From NCBI GenBank assembly GCA_004556205.1, contig SFIL01000005.1, positions 1 to 39,828 on the forward strand: a stretch of DNA of 39,828 bases, given 5' to 3'. The translations under genes were made by a program, and so were the position numbers. The notes under the pieces are model-generated. The model was not told the DNA's origin and searched no databases. It saw only the letters and a program-made list of their open reading frames with translations. Position 1 is the stretch's first letter. Each line of letters begins with the position of its first letter. The DNA comes from Clostridiales bacterium. Its GTDB lineage: Bacteria; Bacillota; Clostridia; Oscillospirales; Oscillospiraceae. Below, piece by piece: positions 7,730-17,106 of the stretch.

Positions 7730-8854
7730 TCAGCGTGATTTTGCAAGCTCGACGATAATTCGATAAATCCGCTCGGCAGAGTCGATCACAGCGATCTCCC
7801 GCAGGGCAGTACGCATTTTTTTGCGTTTTTCGTCATTCTCCAGCAGCGCCCTTGCCTCGCGGTAGAGACGTTCTCCGTCGCACTCGCTCTCGCGCAGGAC
7901 GACGGCAGCGCCGTGCTGCTCTAAAACTCTTGCGTTTTTCTCCTGATGATTATTCGTCACATTCGGAGACGGCACGATAATGCAGGGCGTTCCCGCCGCC
8001 GCAATCTCGTTGAGCGTTGATGCGCCCGCGCGGCTGATAATCAAGTCCGCCGCCGCCATCACCGTCGGCATATTATAGATATATTCCTGCATCGTCACAA
8101 GCGGATGTGCAGCAAGGTCAACGCCCTGCTCCTTCACATACTGCGGCATCCAGCGCCACCCGAACGAACCGGTCGCGTGGATGTGACGATAGCGGTTCTC
8201 CGCACATTCCAGCTTCATAAACTGTGCGATTTTCTTATTCATCTCGCGTGCACCGAGGCTGCCCCACGCGGAGACGATCAGCGGCTCGTCGCCCAAGCCC
8301 AGCGTCTTTCGCGCGTCCGCACGCTTTGTAAAGACAAATTCCTCCCGCACGGGCATCCCGACGGGGATTACGCGGTCGGCGTTTTTATACTCGCTCCTGC
8401 TCTCGGGAAAGCTGACTAAAATTTTATCGACCTTGTCGCAGACCATCTTTGTCGCCAGCCCCGGGACGGCGTTTGCCTCGTGCAGCGCGGTCGGAATACC
8501 GCGCTTTACGCCCTGCTGCAGCATTGGATAGCTTGCATAGCCGCCCGTGCCGAGAATAACGTCGGGCTGAAACTCGCGTATGATCGCGTCCGCGCGGCGC
8601 AGAGCGCGGCGAATGGTCACAAGTGCCTTCGCGTTGTGCCACATTGCCGCAGGCTTCAGGCTGCGCAGATAGTTTGAGATCTTGACCGTCTCAATGCGAA
8701 AGCCCTCCCGCGGAACAAGATCTGTCTCCATGCCGTCTTCCGCACCGACAAAGAGAATCTCCGCGTCGGGCTTGCGTTCGCGCAGAAGCTTAGCGACCGC
8801 GAGGGCGGGATTAATGTGTCCGCCCGTGCCGCCGCAGGTAAATACGACCTTCAT
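7730..8854 (-). CDS. murG: Lipid II synthase MurG
   Basis: MurG is the membrane-associated glycosyltransferase that adds GlcNAc to lipid I to make lipid II. The 374-residue protein is GT-B type. The N-terminal glycine-rich loop is CGGTGGH (residues 7-13). A second G loop is SAWGSLGAREMN, and the donor-binding region is DLIISRAGASTLNEIAAAG. The ribosome site AAAGGAG precedes the ATG. The gene starts 12 bases after ftsW and ends 50 bases before murA. Confidence 0.97.
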   Translation of the reverse strand: MKVVFTCGGTGGHINPALAVAKLLRERKPDAEILFVGAEDGMETDLVPREGFRIETVKISNYLRSLKPAAMWHNAKALVTIRRALRRADAIIREFQPDVILGTGGYASYPMLQQGVKRGIPTALHEANAVPGLATKMVCDKVDKILVSFPESRSEYKNADRVIPVGMPVREEFVFTKRADARKTLGLGDEPLIVSAWGSLGAREMNKKIAQFMKLECAENRYRHIHATGSFGWRWMPQYVKEQGVDLAAHPLVTMQEYIYNMPTVMAAADLIISRAGASTLNEIAAAGTPCIIVPSPNVTNNHQEKNARVLEQHGAAVVLRESECDGERLYREARALLENDEKRKKMRTALREIAVIDSAERIYRIIVELAKSR

Positions 8855-8866
8855 GGCAACGCTCCT

Positions 8867-10027
8867 TTATTTCGGACTGTGGGAAATACTTCGCGAGATA
8901 TTCAGCATGATGCCGCTCTCGGCAAGCTGCATGATGAGCGCCGTGCCGCCCGAGGAGAAGAAGGGCAGCGAAATACCCGTCGATGGCAGCAGATTCGTTA
9001 CAACCGCGACATTCAATACAACCTGTATCGCAAGCAGTGTCGTCAAGCCCGCCGCAAGCAGCATCGAAAAGCGGTCGCGGGCGTGCATGGCAATCCAGTA
9101 GCCTCGGATAATCAGCAGGGCGAAGAGAATCAAAATGCCGACTGCGCCGATAAAGCCAAGCTCCTCACAAATGATGGCAAAGATGTAGTCGTTGTGTTCC
9201 TCAGGAAGGTAGAGATATTTCTGTCGGCTCTTGCCGAAGCCCAGCCCGAGCAGCCCGCCCGAGCCGATGGCATACTCGGACTGCAAAATCTGCAAGCCCG
9301 AATCCAGGGGATCCGCCTCAGGGTTGCGCCATGCCGTAATACGCTCACTGGTATAGCCTCCGCTCAGAAGCAGGAACAGCAGTCCTGCCGCGCCGACGGC
9401 GACGATGATGCCGAGATATTTGCGGTTGGTTCCGCCGATCGCCATCATGCAGAACCAGAGGGAAGCAATGATGATCGTTGCGGAAAAGTGCGGCTCGGCA
9501 ATCAGCAAAACGGCAATGATCACAAGCGCGCCCGCACAGGCAAAGAAGGTGCGCGGGGATTTGATGTCCTTCTGGTTGCGCGTCATCAGCACGGACAATG
9601 AAATAATCAGCGAAAGCTTCGCAATCTCGGAGGGCTGAAGCTGCGTAAAGCCGAGGTTGATCCAGCGCGTTGCGCCGTTGACGTTCGTGCCGACGAGCAA
9701 AACCGCCAGCAGGAGCAGCACCGTCACGCCGTAGATCAGCCGTGAGAGCTTGAAATACCACTCATAGGGCACGCGGCTCATGGCAAACATAGCGGCAATT
9801 CCGAGCAGGGCAAAGATCGCTTGGCTCGTAAAATAGCTTGCAGAATTGCCCGTGATATAGTAAGCGCGGGCAAAGCTCGCAGAAAAGAGCATGAGCAGAC
9901 CGATTGCAACCAAAAGGATCGTCAGCAGCAGATAGGGCAGATCCATGACGCCGAGGTCATTTTCTACGACACGCGCCTGCTTATTCTGCTCGATCGCTGC
10001 GGTTTCTTTTTTCTTCCTGCCAAACAC
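8867..10027 (-). CDS. ftsW: SEDS peptidoglycan polymerase FtsW/SpoVE
   Basis: SEDS proteins polymerise lipid II into glycan strands and work with a class B PBP. This 386-residue protein has about ten membrane spans. The conserved SEDS stretches are present (GLGFGKSRQKYLYLPEEHND and GISLPFFSSGG). The start is a GTG at 10027 with GGAGGTG upstream. The gene directly follows mraY in the cluster, and the class B transpeptidase at 14097-16451 is its likely partner. Vegetative FtsW and sporulation SpoVE cannot be separated by sequence reading alone; the dcw position favours a division role. Confidence 0.93.
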   Translation of the reverse strand: MFGRKKKETAAIEQNKQARVVENDLGVMDLPYLLLTILLVAIGLLMLFSASFARAYYITGNSASYFTSQAIFALLGIAAMFAMSRVPYEWYFKLSRLIYGVTVLLLLAVLLVGTNVNGATRWINLGFTQLQPSEIAKLSLIISLSVLMTRNQKDIKSPRTFFACAGALVIIAVLLIAEPHFSATIIIASLWFCMMAIGGTNRKYLGIIVAVGAAGLLFLLLSGGYTSERITAWRNPEADPLDSGLQILQSEYAIGSGGLLGLGFGKSRQKYLYLPEEHNDYIFAIICEELGFIGAVGILILFALLIIRGYWIAMHARDRFSMLLAAGLTTLLAIQVVLNVAVVTNLLPSTGISLPFFSSGGTALIMQLAESGIMLNISRSISHSPK

Positions 10028-10063
10028 GGCCGCACCTCCTCTCCGCGTGAAAGAATGAAAATA

Positions 10064-11062
10064 TCAGAACCAAATACGAACGCCGAACCACGCAAGGACA
10101 CACATGACGGCAGTCGTCAGGACGAAAACCGTCCAAATTTTCTTCTCCGACCAACCGCACATTTCAAAATGATGGTGGATCGGCGCCATTTTGAAGATGC
10201 GCTTGCCGTGCGTCAGCTTGAAATAACCGACCTGTAAAATATCGGAGAGCGTCTCGATGATATAGATCAAACCGACAAGCAGGAGCACCAGCGGCATATC
10301 CAGTGCAAATGCCAGTCCGACGACTGCACCGCCCAAAAACAACGAGCCGGTATCTCCCATAAAGACCTTCGCAGGATAGAAATTATAGCACAGGAAGCCG
10401 CCCAGTCCGCCCAAAAGCGCTGCGGGGAAGGTGGCAAGTCCCATCCGCTTCATCGACATAGAGACGATTGTGAAAAAGAGCATCACGGGCACCGTCACAC
10501 CCGAGGCAAGCCCGTCGATGCCGTCGGTCAGGTTGACGGCGTTGACGCAGCCGACGATCGCAAAGACCGCGACCGCAAGATAGAGTACGGGCGGCACATG
10601 GGCGACAGGTTCCTTTACAAACGGGATATACAGATCGTAGTGCAAACTGTCCGTCAGATACATGAGCAGCAGGAAGACGCCCGCTGCAAGCACCTGCAAA
10701 ATGAGCTTCTGTACGCCTGTCAGTCCGAGATTCCGCTTTTTCTTGACCTTGATAAAGTCGTCGTAAAAGCCGATCAGACCGAACATGAGCGCCAACGCCA
10801 GCACAAGCAGATGAGAGTAGTCGCCCGTCTGACGCATGGCATACCAGCCGGTTGCGATACAGAGCGCAGACGCGGCAATAAACATCAGTCCGCCCATTGT
10901 CGGCGTTCCCGCCTTGCCGTTATGCCATTTCGGTCCAACCTCACGGATGGACTGCCCCGCCTTGAGTGCACGAAGCGCAGGGATCAGAACTTTTCCCAGC
11001 ACCAACGCCAGTACAAAGCCGGCGACAACCGAAAGCAATACCAAAATCAGCAGTACATCCAT
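10064..11062 (-). CDS. mraY: Phospho-N-acetylmuramoyl-pentapeptide transferase
   Basis: MraY joins phospho-MurNAc-pentapeptide to undecaprenyl phosphate, giving lipid I. The 332-residue protein has about ten membrane helices. Family motifs are DDFIKVKKKRNLGLT (the DDxxK catalytic aspartates), NAVNLTDGIDGLA, FMGDTGSLFLGG and HHHFEMCGW. Two in-frame ATGs compete. The one at 11071 overlaps the murF stop (ATGA) but touches the GGAGG site. The one at 11062 has GGAGG 9 bases upstream and is preferred. ftsW follows after 36 bases, with no murD between. Confidence 0.96.
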   Translation of the reverse strand: MDVLLILVLLSVVAGFVLALVLGKVLIPALRALKAGQSIREVGPKWHNGKAGTPTMGGLMFIAASALCIATGWYAMRQTGDYSHLLVLALALMFGLIGFYDDFIKVKKKRNLGLTGVQKLILQVLAAGVFLLLMYLTDSLHYDLYIPFVKEPVAHVPPVLYLAVAVFAIVGCVNAVNLTDGIDGLASGVTVPVMLFFTIVSMSMKRMGLATFPAALLGGLGGFLCYNFYPAKVFMGDTGSLFLGGAVVGLAFALDMPLVLLLVGLIYIIETLSDILQVGYFKLTHGKRIFKMAPIHHHFEMCGWSEKKIWTVFVLTTAVMCVLAWFGVRIWF

Positions 11063-11067
11063 AATCG

Positions 11068-12432
11068 TCATCCTCCAATTTTTCCTTCGTTATACAACAG
11101 CGCAAGCACGCGCTCCATTTGCATACCGCGGCTGCCCTTGACCAACAGGGTGTCGCTCGGGCGCAGCGTTCTGCGCAAGGCTTCTGACAGCGCTGCGTGG
11201 CTTGGAAAGCTTTCCGCCTCTGCCATTCCTGCGGCTTTCGCACCCGCGACATACGCCTCGCTGTTAGCACCGTAAGCAAAAAGAACGTCTGCCGCCTCTG
11301 CCGCCGCCTGCCCGATCTCGTAATGCGCCTGCGGCGCAAAGCCGCCCAGCTCCAGCATTCCACCGAGGACGGCGATTTTTCTGCCGTGTGCACCTTGCAG
11401 CACCTTGAGCGCCGCGCGCATCGACTCGGGGCCTGCGTTATAGCAGTCCTCGATGATATGCACTCCGTCACGGCAATAGCTTTTTTGCCGCATTCCGGTG
11501 TTGCGGAAGTCCGCCAGCGCCGCAGCGATTTTTTCGGGCGAAACACCGCATTGCAGACCGACGGCGACAGCAGCCAGCGCGTCAAGCACATAGTGCTCGC
11601 CTGTGACGGGCAGGGTCACGGAAAATGTTTTCCCGAAGCCCTTCACGGTAAAAGAGGTCTGTTCCTCCGTCGCGCGGATCTCCTCCGCGCGGACATCGTT
11701 TTCCACACCGCGTCCGAAGGTTATGGCGTGGTATTTTTCCGCCTCACGCCGCAAAAGCACGTCGTCGCCGTTGAACACGGCGATGCCGTTCGGGCGCAGA
11801 CCCTCCAAAATTTCGAGCTTTGCCTGCAAAATGCCCTCACGCGAGCCGAGGTTCTCGATGTGCATGGTTCCGATATTGGTGATAACGGCAGTGTCCGGCT
11901 GCGCAATATGCGTCAGCCGCGCGATCTCGCCGAAATGGTTCATGCCCATCTCGAGCACCGCTGCCTCGCAGTCCTCCCCCAGTGAGAGGACGGTTACGGG
12001 CAAGCCGATGCCGTTATTGAAATTCTCCGCTGTTTTCCGCGTAATAAAGGTCGTCTGTAAAACGGCGGCGATCATTTCCTTTGTAGTCGTTTTCCCAACG
12101 CTGCCCGTGATACCGACGCACCGGAGAGATAGCCGCTCTCGGTACTTCTTCGCGATCACTTGCAGTGCGTTTTCCGTATTTTCCACATAGATTGCGGGAA
12201 TGTCTGCGTCCAGGCGTTCACTTGCCAGCACGCCCGCCGCGCCCTTTTCGATCGCAGCGCGGGCAAATGTGTGCCCGTTCCGTGCGCCGACAAGGGCAAC
12301 AAACAGTTCTCCCGCCTGCAAACGGCGGGTGTCAAAATTTGCGCCGCAGAAGGCAGTTTCGGCAAACTCGGAGGCAACCGTCCCGCCGCACCACGCCGCC
12401 GCCTGCCCGAGTGTTATTCTTCCGTTTCGCAT
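11068..12432 (-). CDS. murF: UDP-MurNAc-tripeptide D-alanyl-D-alanine ligase
   Basis: MurF adds D-Ala-D-Ala to the UDP-MurNAc tripeptide with ATP, completing the cytoplasmic pentapeptide precursor. The 454-residue protein has the three Mur-ligase domains. The P-loop GITGSVGKTTTKEM is near residue 110, the central-domain motif is AVLEMGMNHFGEI, and the C-terminal domain carries EDCYNAGPESM. Its start lies 19 bases inside murE, so the two ligases are probably translationally coupled, and its end overlaps or touches mraY. Confidence 0.96.
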   Translation of the reverse strand: MRNGRITLGQAAAWCGGTVASEFAETAFCGANFDTRRLQAGELFVALVGARNGHTFARAAIEKGAAGVLASERLDADIPAIYVENTENALQVIAKKYRERLSLRCVGITGSVGKTTTKEMIAAVLQTTFITRKTAENFNNGIGLPVTVLSLGEDCEAAVLEMGMNHFGEIARLTHIAQPDTAVITNIGTMHIENLGSREGILQAKLEILEGLRPNGIAVFNGDDVLLRREAEKYHAITFGRGVENDVRAEEIRATEEQTSFTVKGFGKTFSVTLPVTGEHYVLDALAAVAVGLQCGVSPEKIAAALADFRNTGMRQKSYCRDGVHIIEDCYNAGPESMRAALKVLQGAHGRKIAVLGGMLELGGFAPQAHYEIGQAAAEAADVLFAYGANSEAYVAGAKAAGMAEAESFPSHAALSEALRRTLRPSDTLLVKGSRGMQMERVLALLYNEGKIGG

Positions 12433-13865
12433 AGTGCTGCGGCAACCTCCTCGCGTTCGTCCAAATGTGTTTTTTCCGTACCGAGGATCTGATACGTCTC
12501 GTGTCCCTTTCCGGCGAGCAATACTATATCATCTTTTTTTGCTTCGCGCAAGGCGGTACGAATTGCCAAGCGGCGATTTTCCTCCACAATATACGGAGTT
12601 TTTGTTCCCGCCATGCCCTGCAGAATATCTTCGATGATCGTCATCGGCTCCTCTGTGCGCGGGTTGTCGGAGGTAACGACCGCGAAATCCGCGTACTTTG
12701 CTGCGATTCCGCCCATAATCGGGCGTTTTTTCCGGTCGCGGTCGCCGCCGCACCCAAAGACGAGAATCACTCTGCCCTTGCAGAAATCCCGCACCGAGCG
12801 CAGGACATTTTCCAGCCCGTCGGGCGTGTGCGCATAGTCGATTAACACGGTAAAGTCGCGGTTCGGCGTCGGGACGACCTCAATACGTCCTTTGACGCCC
12901 TTCGCCGTCTCCAGTGCAGAAACAGCGTCCGAGAGCGCAATGCCGAGCTGCCGCGCAATGCCAAGCGCGACAAGCGCGTTGCTCACCGTAAAGCGCCCGG
13001 GTATGCCGAGACGCAAATGCGTCTGCGCAGCACCCTCGCAAGCCTCCATTTCGACATGATCCGCGCCGAGAAAAATATCTTTCGCGGTTAGCTCCGCCGC
13101 AGACGCCGTGCCCACGGTATGGCACTCACAGGTCGCTTCCTCCATCATACGGCGCGCACAAGGGTCATCAAGATTGAACACGCCCTTTTCACAGCGGTGA
13201 AAGAGCATCGCCTTGGCTTTGCGGTATTCCTCCATCGTCTTGTGAAAATCAAGATGATCCTCCGTCAGATTCGTGAACGCACCGACGGTAAAGCGGATAC
13301 CGTCAACGCGGTGCAGCGCCAGCGCGTGCGAGGAGACCTCCATCACGACATGGGTGCAGCCTGCGTCCCGCATCTGCGCAAGCAGTCCTTGCAGGGCGAA
13401 GCTCTCAGGCGTGGTGCGCTCCGTCTCGAGCATCTGATCTCCGATCAGATTGCAGATCGTGCCGATCAGCCCAACCTTTGCCCCGAGCGCGGTTTCCAAA
13501 AGTGTTTTGAGCAGATATGTTACGGAGGTCTTTCCGTTCGTACCCGTCACGCCGATGACCTGCATTGATGCGGACGGATGACGGTACCAATTTGCCCCGA
13601 GCAGTGCCAGCGCCTCGCGGGAGGATTCCACGCGTACCCACGGCACATCATCGGGCATATCGCGCTCACACAGCACGACCGCCGCACCGCGCAAGACCGC
13701 ATCGGGAATATAACGGTGACCGTCGGTCGCAAAACCCGGAACCGCGACAAACAGCTCGCCCGCCCGTACTGTGTTCGAGGCATAGCTGACTCCCGTTATT
13801 TCCATATTCATCGGTGCATTGCTTTCAAGCACGCCGATGCCGTTCAGCAGGTCCTGCAGCTTCAT
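12414..13865 (-). CDS. murE: UDP-MurNAc-L-Ala-D-Glu:meso-diaminopimelate ligase
   Basis: MurE adds the third stem-peptide residue in the cytoplasm. The 483-residue protein has the P-loop GVTGTNGKTSVTYLL (residues 105-119) and the central segment EVSSHALALHRVDG. The substrate motif DNPR (400-403) is the form found in enzymes that use meso-diaminopimelate rather than lysine. The start ATG at 13865 has AGGAG 10 bases upstream. The gene lies downstream of a 231-base gap holding repeat copy A, and its 3' end overlaps murF. Confidence 0.97.
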   Translation of the reverse strand: MKLQDLLNGIGVLESNAPMNMEITGVSYASNTVRAGELFVAVPGFATDGHRYIPDAVLRGAAVVLCERDMPDDVPWVRVESSREALALLGANWYRHPSASMQVIGVTGTNGKTSVTYLLKTLLETALGAKVGLIGTICNLIGDQMLETERTTPESFALQGLLAQMRDAGCTHVVMEVSSHALALHRVDGIRFTVGAFTNLTEDHLDFHKTMEEYRKAKAMLFHRCEKGVFNLDDPCARRMMEEATCECHTVGTASAAELTAKDIFLGADHVEMEACEGAAQTHLRLGIPGRFTVSNALVALGIARQLGIALSDAVSALETAKGVKGRIEVVPTPNRDFTVLIDYAHTPDGLENVLRSVRDFCKGRVILVFGCGGDRDRKKRPIMGGIAAKYADFAVVTSDNPRTEEPMTIIEDILQGMAGTKTPYIVEENRRLAIRTALREAKKDDIVLLAGKGHETYQILGTEKTHLDEREEVAAALCETEE

Positions 13866-13886
13866 AAATCATTTGCTCCTAATCTT

Positions 13887-14099
13887 GGGACGCTCCGAAT
13901 CAATCCGCGAGAGCGGTCAGCGAGAAATTTTGCTGCAAATTGAGGCTTGAAAACCGCAGAAATACTTTGTGTATTGCAAGGTTTTCGAGCCGATAAGCTG
14001 CGGCAAAAAATCCGCTGCGCGCCGCCGCTGATTTGTTCAGAGGTTCCCTAGAATCTGATAAAAAGGTTAAATAGCTTTTTTAATCAAGAATCAGTATTA
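13887..14099 (-). repeat. Long palindromic intergenic repeat, copy A
   Basis: The core (13887-14048, 162 bases) is an imperfect palindrome. The outer arms are about GGGAnCnCTCnGAAnnAATC. Inner arms of the AGCGGCGG type enclose a central hairpin AAAACCGC...AAGGTTTT (about 13950-13985). It aligns base for base over most of its length with copy B at 18685-18846. Right of the core, 14082-14099 carries an 18-base word that occurs inverted next to copy B and overlaps the PBP stop codon. The element fills the gap between the PBP gene and murE. No protein is encoded, so it resembles a MITE or a REP/BIME-like element. Confidence 0.8.
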
Positions 14100-16451
14100 G
14101 TCCATATCGGTAGTATCGGCAAAGATGACGGTGATTGTTGTGCCGCGATCAACCTCTGTACCCTCGGGAATATTCTGATCCGTGACCACGACGTGCCATG
14201 CCGTCGAATCCGTGCCCTTCGCCTGTAGATAGAGTCCCTTATCGGAGAGCGCCTGCGTCGCCTGCGTGACCGTCATACCCATCAGGTTGGGCACGGTGAC
14301 CTTATCCGTCGGCATCGAATCGTCTGTATAGAGCAGAACCGTCGAATGTCCCGGCACTTCTCTGCCGCTTGCGGGGATCTGACTTACAATCTTATCGCCG
14401 TCGCCGATGATGCGGTAATCCAAATACGCTGTCGAGAGCGCGTATGCCGCCTCAGACTCGGTCATGCCCTTGACGTCGGGCATAAAGACATTCACGCGGT
14501 ACATATCGTCCTCCTCGTACTGCGGCTCGACACCGAGATACGGAAGAATGTCCTCATAAACCGCGGCGACCGTGGGCGCTCCCATAACGCCGCCCGAGAT
14601 ATACTGACCGCTCCTCCAGTTCGGCGTATCCAGCGCGACCAGCACCACATAGCGAGGGTTCTCCATCGGCGCAACGCCGATAAAGGAGACGATCTTATCG
14701 TTCGTATATTCACCGTTTTCGTCAAGCTGGTCGAGCTTTTCCGCAGTTCCGGTCTTACCGCCAACGCGATAACCGACAACCTTTGCGTTCTTCGCAGTGC
14801 CCTGCGTGACAACCGATTCGATCAACTCGCACATCGTTGCGGAGGTTTCCTCCGAGATGACCTGACGGACGACGGTGCGTTCGTTCTTTTCCACCACATT
14901 ACCGTCTGCGTCCAAGACCTCGGAAACGATGTGCGGCTCCAACAGATAGCCGCCGTTCACGACCGCACCGATGGCGCGGACAAGCTGGATCGGCGTAGGT
15001 TTGACCGTTTGGCCAAAGGCCGTCGAGATCAGGTAGCTCGTGCCATAAAGCGCATGATCGGTCAGGCGCTCCTTCGTGTGGAAGATACCGCTCGACTCAC
15101 CGGGCAGATCAACCCCCGTCGTCTCTAATAACCCAAAAGCGCGGCAATAGTCGTACAGCGTCTCGCCGCCGATCAGCAGACCCATGTCACCGAAAGCGAT
15201 ATTACAGGATTTCTGCAGCGCCTGCGCAGTTGTCTCCGTGCCGTGACCGGCGTGCTGCCAGCAGTTCAGCGGCTGTGAACGTCCCTCATAGGTCTTGACA
15301 CCTCCGCAGTAGAAGGTATCGTCCAGCGAGATTACACCGGAGTCAAGACCTGCCGCCAGCGTGATAATCTTGAATGTCGAGCCCGGCTCGTAGCCGTCGG
15401 ATACGCAGCGGTTTCTCCACTGCTTGAGGCGGGCAGCCGCCATCGTGCTGTTATACTCGTCAAATGCCGCCTTCCGCTCCGGACTGTCCTTGGGATAGGT
15501 CAGCGCTTTTTCGTACATCTCCTCAAGCTGCTGATTCTGATCAACGTTGAAAATTTCGAGATAATTGTTCGGGTCATAACCGCCGAGAGTTGCCATTGCC
15601 AAAATATCGCCCGTCTGTGCGTCGTAAACGATGCCGAATGCGCCGTTTAATACATCATAACGGTCAATCGCGTCGAGCATCTGCTTTTCCAACGCACGCT
15701 GAACGGTCAGGTCGATCGTCAGCACAAGGCTGTCACCGTCGCTCGCCTCGTAATACTTTTCGAAGGAGTAGAGCATTTCAGTCTCGTTATTGCCCTTTGT
15801 TGTGATTACCGCGCCCGCCGTACCCTCCAAGGTGCTGTTATAATATGCTTCCAAGCCCTCTGAGCCTTTATTCTCGGTATTGGTAAAGCCGAGGAACTGG
15901 GAACCGGTTTCATGATTCGGATAATACCGCAGAGAGTCCGGCTCGAGATGCACGCCGATGATCTTATTCTCACTGATAAACGCCCGCACCTCGTCGCAGA
16001 CATCCTTCTCCTGCTTGCGCTTGAGCATCTTATAGCGCATCGCAGTATCCTCCGCCTGCTCCTTAATGAACGCCTCATCCAAATCCAAAATGCGGGCTAA
16101 ATTCTTCGCTAAAAAATCAATGTCAACATTGTTCTGCGCCAGCTCGAGCGGATCCAGGAAGATGTTCTCTACACTCGCAGAGGCGGCAAGGACATCCATA
16201 TTGCGGTCATAGATCGTGCCGCGTGACGCAGTGACTCTGGTGCTGCGGGTCTGATTGCTGATTGCCTTTGTCTGATAGTATTCATGATCGATCAGCATCA
16301 GCTTGACAAGCCTGCCCGCCAGCACACCAAAGGCTGCAATGCCCAAAAGAATCATCAGCCATAAAACGCCCTTGCGGACATAGGTATTGCTCACGCCCTG
16401 TTTCTTGCGGGCGGGGCGTTTCATTTTTCGTTTTACATCATTCCGTTTCAT
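14097..16451 (-). CDS. ftsI: Class B penicillin-binding protein with two PASTA domains (FtsI/PBP2B/SpoVD type)
   Basis: This is a membrane-anchored D,D-transpeptidase for septal cross-linking. From the ATG at 16451 it is 784 residues, with a basic tail and one transmembrane helix (about 27-52). A dimerisation region (RGTIYDRN at 77-84) comes next. The transpeptidase domain has all three active-site motifs: STFK (358-361), SCN (415-417) and KTGT (566-569). Two PASTA domains (about 655-715 and 720-780) close the protein. GGAGG 6 bases before the ATG at 16451 fixes the start; an in-frame ATG at 16526 lies in a hairpin without such a site. Two PASTA repeats are as in PBP2B, while SpoVD usually has one. 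Its likely partner is the SEDS protein at 8867-10027. Confidence 0.93.
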   Translation of the reverse strand: MKRNDVKRKMKRPARKKQGVSNTYVRKGVLWLMILLGIAAFGVLAGRLVKLMLIDHEYYQTKAISNQTRSTRVTASRGTIYDRNMDVLAASASVENIFLDPLELAQNNVDIDFLAKNLARILDLDEAFIKEQAEDTAMRYKMLKRKQEKDVCDEVRAFISENKIIGVHLEPDSLRYYPNHETGSQFLGFTNTENKGSEGLEAYYNSTLEGTAGAVITTKGNNETEMLYSFEKYYEASDGDSLVLTIDLTVQRALEKQMLDAIDRYDVLNGAFGIVYDAQTGDILAMATLGGYDPNNYLEIFNVDQNQQLEEMYEKALTYPKDSPERKAAFDEYNSTMAAARLKQWRNRCVSDGYEPGSTFKIITLAAGLDSGVISLDDTFYCGGVKTYEGRSQPLNCWQHAGHGTETTAQALQKSCNIAFGDMGLLIGGETLYDYCRAFGLLETTGVDLPGESSGIFHTKERLTDHALYGTSYLISTAFGQTVKPTPIQLVRAIGAVVNGGYLLEPHIVSEVLDADGNVVEKNERTVVRQVISEETSATMCELIESVVTQGTAKNAKVVGYRVGGKTGTAEKLDQLDENGEYTNDKIVSFIGVAPMENPRYVVLVALDTPNWRSGQYISGGVMGAPTVAAVYEDILPYLGVEPQYEEDDMYRVNVFMPDVKGMTESEAAYALSTAYLDYRIIGDGDKIVSQIPASGREVPGHSTVLLYTDDSMPTDKVTVPNLMGMTVTQATQALSDKGLYLQAKGTDSTAWHVVVTDQNIPEGTEVDRGTTITVIFADTTDMD

Positions 16452-16499
16452 ATCCGACCTCCGGACAGACAGGGTGTTGCGAAAGCTTTCGGCATTCGT

Positions 16500-16534
16500 A
16501 AAAACATGGGCGGCAATTTGGTTCACCGCCCATG
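16500..16534 (-). terminator. Terminator-like hairpin between ftsL and the PBP gene
   Basis: On the minus strand CATGGGCGG (16526-16534) and CCGCCCATG (16505-16513) form a 9-bp stem around a 12-base loop, and TTTTT follows. It stands in the 110-base gap ahead of the PBP gene, so it would attenuate read-through within the cluster. A 12-bp perfect palindrome (CGAAAGCTTTCG, 16480-16491) follows it before the PBP ribosome site. Confidence 0.55.
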
Positions 16535-16561
16535 CTCTGCTTGTTTACTATATGTCGCACG

Positions 16562-17086
16562 CTACGAGAAGTATTCCACGACATCGCTGATCACGCCGTA
16601 GAACGCATCGTAGACCTGTTCAAAAATGTTGCGATCCTGCGGTGCCTCGCTGAGCTGTACGGTATCCCCTGCCGCGACCTCGACATAGACGATCTGCGCA
16701 GGAAGCGGCTGGCGCATTCCAAGCTCAGTGGCGCGCGCCTCGACGGCCGCAAGATCCAAGGAGTTTTCGTACTGTGAGCGCAGGCGCTGCTGTTCTTCGC
16801 TCAGGGCAGACTTTGTATCCTTCAGTTCACCGACCGCGCTCTGCGCCTCATACAGACGCACATAGCTGAATACGACCAAAAACAGCATCACCACCGCAAC
16901 TGCCGTGCCAAGCACCGTAAACGGTGCAATCGCCAGCTTCGTCTTGACGCGCTTTAAGGGCTTTGTGCGCTGCGGCGCATCAGGCAGACGTTCGGGACGC
17001 TCCAAGGGGCGCGCGGTATTTTCCTTTACGGTGCGTATATCATATGCCGCAGAACCGTTTGTGCGATAATCTTCAAATTTCGGCAT
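16562..17086 (-). CDS. ftsL: Cell division protein FtsL-like
   Basis: FtsL is a small bitopic divisome protein that pairs with FtsB/DivIC and FtsQ/DivIB. The 174-residue protein has a basic proline-rich cytoplasmic part (1-53), one membrane helix (about 55-77) and an extracellular coiled coil with heptad pattern (about 78-115). A less conserved tail of about 50 residues follows. The position between rsmH and the transpeptidase gene is where FtsL is expected. Sequence conservation in this family is low, so the call leans on topology and position. The start has GGAGG 8 bases upstream. Confidence 0.85.
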   Translation of the reverse strand: MPKFEDYRTNGSAAYDIRTVKENTARPLERPERLPDAPQRTKPLKRVKTKLAIAPFTVLGTAVAVVMLFLVVFSYVRLYEAQSAVGELKDTKSALSEEQQRLRSQYENSLDLAAVEARATELGMRQPLPAQIVYVEVAAGDTVQLSEAPQDRNIFEQVYDAFYGVISDVVEYFS

Positions 17087-17106
17087 TGTTCGCGCCTCCT
17101 TCTTCG

